From NCBI GenBank assembly GCA_045546255.1, contig JAZQCK010000015.1:62001-126000 (forward strand): a DNA stretch of 64,000 bases, read 5' to 3'. Below, piece after piece: positions 60,927 through 64,000 of this stretch (position 1 is the stretch's first letter; each line of letters opens with the position of its first letter). The DNA is from RGIG5612 sp045546255. Lineage in GTDB: Bacteria > Bacillota > Clostridia > Lachnospirales > Lachnospiraceae. The notes beneath the pieces were generated by a model. That model ran no database searches and was not told the DNA's origin. It saw only the letters and a list, made by a program, of their open reading frames with translations. Both the position numbers and the translations under genes were made by a program.

Positions 60927-60962
60927 CTTATAAAAAAATCTTTTATGTATACAAAAATGTAG

Positions 60963-61015
60963 TATAATAAAACAAATTTATTAGGAGGCTGATTGAGAAG
61001 TTGACCTCCTTTTTT
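60963..61015 (+). promoter_or_regulatory. -10 box followed by a leader hairpin with T run
   Basis: TATAAT at 60963-60968 is a clear -10 box with no good -35. About 15 bases later AGGAGG (60983-60988) can pair with CCTCCT (61005-61010), followed by six T. This is terminator-like and would make a very short RNA unless read through, so it may attenuate the gene at 61090. Confidence 0.45.
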
Positions 61016-61089
61016 CTTAACGTATGCTTTGCATGCCTTATTTGTGACGAATAAAAGAAAGTGAAAAGGAATCACAAGGGAGTAATTCT

Positions 61090-64000
61090 ATGAGTAGAGA
61101 ATGGACAGCAAAATGGATCGGACCGGAAACCGGGGATCAGTCTCATCCGGTAATCTTTAAGGATTTTTATATCGATGATGAGATCAAAAAAGCAACGCTG
61201 TATATCACGAGCCTTGGTATTTTTGAGGCTTATGTGAATGGTCAGAGAGTCGGAGGAGAATATCTGACGCCATATCAGACTTACGAAGGCGAATCCGTCC
61301 AGTATTTTAGCTTTGATGTGACGGAGCTTTTAAACTGCGGCCCGGAATCAGAGGCAAACTCCATAGATGTTTTCCTTGGAAGAGGATGGAACGACGAAGA
61401 AGATCGTTTTGCTGTCAAAGCGGAGTTTGAGATCGAGGTATATAAAAACAGAGCGGAAGAACTGAATGAAGAGCCGGAAGAGCAATTCATTGAAGAAGAA
61501 CCATTCTCTGAAGAAGAGCAATTCGTTGAAGAAGAACCATTCTCTGAAGAAGAGCAGGTTGCTTTGGATGAGCCGATTGTTGAAGAAGAACCGCTGGATG
61601 AGGAACAGCCAATTGCTGACGAGGCTCCGTTAGAAGAAGTGATTGAAGAAGCTGCAGAAGAGTTCGATATGAAAGATGCGATTGAAGAAGCTGCAGATGA
61701 GTTCGATATGGAAGATGCGATTGAAGAAGCTGCAGATGAGTTTGACGTAGAAGATGCAATCAATGAAGCAGCTGCTGAAGAGTTTGATGTAGAAGATGCA
61801 ATTGATGAAGCAGTTTCTGAGGCAGCAGATGAGATGACGTTTGATGAGGAAGAATTTGACGAGATCTTTAATGACGATTTTCTCGAGGATGTCATTAAAG
61901 AAGAACAGGATGAGGATACGATTTTTGAAGATCTTGAAGAAGACAGGGTGGAGCTTCTTGCTATGAAGGGCGATGAGAGAATCGGAGAGGCCAATGCTCC
62001 GTTTGAATTAGATGACTTAAATGATCTGGATGACTTTCTTGAAAGGGTCATTGACACTGCGCCGAAAGCACAGGACACAGTTCAAACGGAGAGACGACGC
62101 AATGTTGGTTTCTTTACTATGGAAGACGTGAACACGAAAGTTGAGGAAACCAAAGAGATTCCTGAAGCTCCTGAAGAAGAGGAAACAGAGAGCGTTACGC
62201 ATGTCCCGACCATTGAGACAGCAGATGAAGTATCAGCTGAAAACGAAGACGACGACCTGGAAATCTTTGATTTCGAAGATTGGGATGATGAAGAACATGA
62301 ACCGGAAGTAGAAAAACTGGAGTCTCCGAATGTAGACCTTACGGTTGCTCCATACAGCATTACGGATGAAGAATTAGAAGCAATGTTCGATGCACCTTTG
62401 GAGACGGAGGAGGCAGTTGAGGAGACAGTTGCTGAGCCGGAGTTTGCAGGGGAAGCGTTTGAGGAAGACGACCTTGCCGAGGCAATTGATGAAGCTGAGG
62501 ATGATCTTTTCTCAGAAGAGACATTGGATTCCCTGTTAGATGAAACACTGTTCCCTGAGGCAGAAGCAGAAGAAATTCCGGAAGCTGCTGAGGAAGAATC
62601 AGAAGAAGATCTTCCTGAAGCAATTGAGGAAGAAGTGGAGGCTGAAGAAGTTTCGGAAGCTGCTGAGGAAGAATCAGAAGAAGATCTTCCTGAAGCAATT
62701 GAGGAAGAAATGGAGGCTGAAGAACTTTTGCAACCCGCTGAGGACGCCGAAGAAGAACTTCCTGATGCAGTTGAGGAAGAAGCGGAAGCAGAAGAGATTC
62801 CGGAAGACGTCGAGGCTGTGGAAGAAGAACTTCCAGAAGAGGTCGAGGCAGAAGAAGAGCCGACTGCTCTGGAGGTGGGTCTTGCTGCAGCAGTTGCCGA
62901 CATGATTGGGGATGACACAGATACACTGGAGGCGGAACTTCCGGAAGAGACAGAAACGATTATCATCGGTACAGATGAGACCTGGGGCTATTATGCATCC
63001 GACATTGAATACAGCAGTATTCACACAGGAGAAGTATTCAATCGTCTTCTGTGGGAAGATGAGGACAATCCTGAAAAATCGGTAGAAGTATTAGATATTG
63101 ATATTCCGTTGACAGAACGCTATGCACTTCCTGTCATTGTCAAGGAACGTCTCGATGTTAAGGATGTGATTCCGGCAGAAGATGGAACGGCAATCCTTGA
63201 TTTTGGTAAGAGCTTTTCAGGATTTGTAACGTTTAACTCCTCACTTCCAAAGGGAACTATTGTTCGGATGAACTTTGCAGAGGATTTTGCAGAAGACGCT
63301 TTTGAAGATGAAAATGAACTCTCTGGTTTCACTTATATTTCTGACGGTATGCCGGAAGTCGTTGGGCCGCACTTTACTTACTTTACCGGCCGTTATGTAA
63401 AGGTCAGCGGATGGGAAGGCGACATTGATCCGAAGGATTTCATCGGATGTGCTATCTATTCGGATCTTAAGAGAACGGGATTTGTAGCAACGTCAAACGA
63501 AAGACTGGATGCGATTTATGAAGACCTTCTTGCAGGACAGCAGAGAACTTCTGTCGTGATGCCGGAAGAGGGTGAACCTGCGGATGTTTTTGTATATGCT
63601 CCAGCAGCAAGCTACAACATGGATATCAAAGCATTCCTGATGCAATATCTGAAAGGATTGGGAACAGAACCTGCGGATGACAAACTTGCTTATGCACCGC
63701 AGATCATTTGGAATCTGTATCAGATGTATGGAGATGAGGCAATCCTTTCCGAAAACTACGAGCTTATGAAGGCTTGGACAGATCACATCGATGCTAAGGA
63801 TTCCGAAAGAGGTGATAAGCACTTCTTATATGACTTTGATACGGATACAGATGCATGGGTATCCATGGATCAGGAAACCGAGACAGAGTATATTGCATCT
63901 GCATGCTACTATGAGGCAACTCGCCGGACGGCGGAGGCAGCAGCGGTTCTTGGAAAAGAGCAGGATGCGTTCCGTTATAGTCGCCTGGCAAGAAGAATCA
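61090..64000 (+). CDS. GH78 rhamnosidase-like protein with a large acidic insert (cut by window end)
   Basis: The open frame runs past the right edge; 970 codons are visible. Residues 1-120 match the start of the rhamnosidase N domain (WTAKWIGPE, VNGQRV, LTPYQTYEG, FLGRGW). Residues of about 121-620 are almost only Glu, Asp and Ala with tandem repeats. After that the N domain resumes (GTDETWGYYASDI, HTGEVFNRLLW), followed by DFGKSFSGFV, GRYVKVSGW and the start of the barrel (APAASYNMD). Where GH78 enzymes carry the catalytic DCPQRDERLGW loop, this protein has MPEEGEPAD, so it is probably inactive. No signal peptide is present. AAGGGAG precedes the ATG. Confidence 0.75.
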   Translation, partial: MSREWTAKWIGPETGDQSHPVIFKDFYIDDEIKKATLYITSLGIFEAYVNGQRVGGEYLTPYQTYEGESVQYFSFDVTELLNCGPESEANSIDVFLGRGWNDEEDRFAVKAEFEIEVYKNRAEELNEEPEEQFIEEEPFSEEEQFVEEEPFSEEEQVALDEPIVEEEPLDEEQPIADEAPLEEVIEEAAEEFDMKDAIEEAADEFDMEDAIEEAADEFDVEDAINEAAAEEFDVEDAIDEAVSEAADEMTFDEEEFDEIFNDDFLEDVIKEEQDEDTIFEDLEEDRVELLAMKGDERIGEANAPFELDDLNDLDDFLERVIDTAPKAQDTVQTERRRNVGFFTMEDVNTKVEETKEIPEAPEEEETESVTHVPTIETADEVSAENEDDDLEIFDFEDWDDEEHEPEVEKLESPNVDLTVAPYSITDEELEAMFDAPLETEEAVEETVAEPEFAGEAFEEDDLAEAIDEAEDDLFSEETLDSLLDETLFPEAEAEEIPEAAEEESEEDLPEAIEEEVEAEEVSEAAEEESEEDLPEAIEEEMEAEELLQPAEDAEEELPDAVEEEAEAEEIPEDVEAVEEELPEEVEAEEEPTALEVGLAAAVADMIGDDTDTLEAELPEETETIIIGTDETWGYYASDIEYSSIHTGEVFNRLLWEDEDNPEKSVEVLDIDIPLTERYALPVIVKERLDVKDVIPAEDGTAILDFGKSFSGFVTFNSSLPKGTIVRMNFAEDFAEDAFEDENELSGFTYISDGMPEVVGPHFTYFTGRYVKVSGWEGDIDPKDFIGCAIYSDLKRTGFVATSNERLDAIYEDLLAGQQRTSVVMPEEGEPADVFVYAPAASYNMDIKAFLMQYLKGLGTEPADDKLAYAPQIIWNLYQMYGDEAILSENYELMKAWTDHIDAKDSERGDKHFLYDFDTDTDAWVSMDQETETEYIASACYYEATRRTAEAAAVLGKEQDAFRYSRLARRI
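61480..62860 (+). repeat. Three families of in-frame coding repeats
   Basis: Inside the acidic insert: a 36-base unit repeated from 61480 (EQFIEEEPFSEE), a 39-base unit repeated about four times at about 61640-61805 (DAIEEAADEFDME), and a 75-base unit starting at 62581 and 62656 with decayed copies to about 62860 (EAAEEESEEDLPEAIEEE). All periods are multiples of three, so expansion keeps the frame. Confidence 0.8.

Noticed and set aside
61480..62860. CRISPR-like direct repeats
   Set aside because: The repeats are adjacent, in frame, multiples of three and have no unique spacers; they are coding repeats.
61281..62966. Long serine-rich open frames on the minus strand
   Set aside because: They are the complement of Glu/Asp-rich codons (GAA and GAG read as TTC and CTC, and Ser codons in another frame). 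Composition is extreme and there are no start signals.

Overview
The window looks like a chromosomal segment of an anaerobic, low-to-mid GC Clostridia species, probably Lachnospiraceae-like. Support comes from the short cell-division cluster (mraZ to ftsZ without murE/F/G/C or ftsA), a CIRCE-controlled groESL operon, a dockerin-bearing glucosaminidase, and many oxygen-sensitive Fe-S, molybdopterin, radical SAM and electron-transfer enzymes. The taxonomic call is an inference. No rRNA, tRNA, CRISPR array, transposase or prophage gene was seen.

Region by region. 1-13067 holds mostly housekeeping genes: a P-type ATPase, a zinc-ribbon protein, a YbaK deacylase, ychF, lgt, a cytidylate-kinase-like protein, a secreted SH3/glucosaminidase/dockerin protein next to a membrane-anchored surface protein, a lipoprotein and an ABC-F ATPase. 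13068-26548 holds an ABC exporter on the minus strand, the division/wall cluster with a clear MraZ operator, and groES-groEL.

26549-48847 is an accessory region, all on the plus strand. It starts with repeat-rich intergenic DNA and a UroD-type methyltransferase. A long operon follows: a pyrogallol-phloroglucinol transhydroxylase-type molybdenum enzyme (large plus Fe-S small subunit) whose large subunit carries an extra N-terminal SCP2-like lipid-binding domain, a polyprenyl diphosphate synthase, a complete HdrCBA-FlxDCBA-type electron-bifurcation module, and a small membrane-anchored protein. Next come an amidohydrolase, a near-identical second copy of the small protein, a MenA/UbiA-type prenyltransferase, a radical SAM protein, a DUF445 protein, a stand-alone siroheme-type reductase protein, an FAD oxidoreductase and a second UroD-type methyltransferase. 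My reading is that these encode an oxygen-independent pathway that makes and/or hydroxylates a prenylated aromatic (quinone-like) molecule, coupled to flavin-based electron bifurcation. This is the most interesting system here. The enzyme families are visible in the sequence, but the pathway is inferred.

48881-60862 looks catabolic: an AraC regulator, then a bicupin protein, a degenerate aldo/keto reductase with ferredoxin clusters, an aldehyde dehydrogenase and an MFS transporter; then a LuxR regulator and a CoA-transferase/acyl-CoA dehydrogenase/EtfB/EtfA operon resembling arylacrylate (caffeate-type) reduction systems.

61090-64000 is the start of a GH78 rhamnosidase-like protein that is cut by the window edge. 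Its N-terminal domain is interrupted by about 500 residues of acidic repeats, and the family's catalytic loop appears to be missing.
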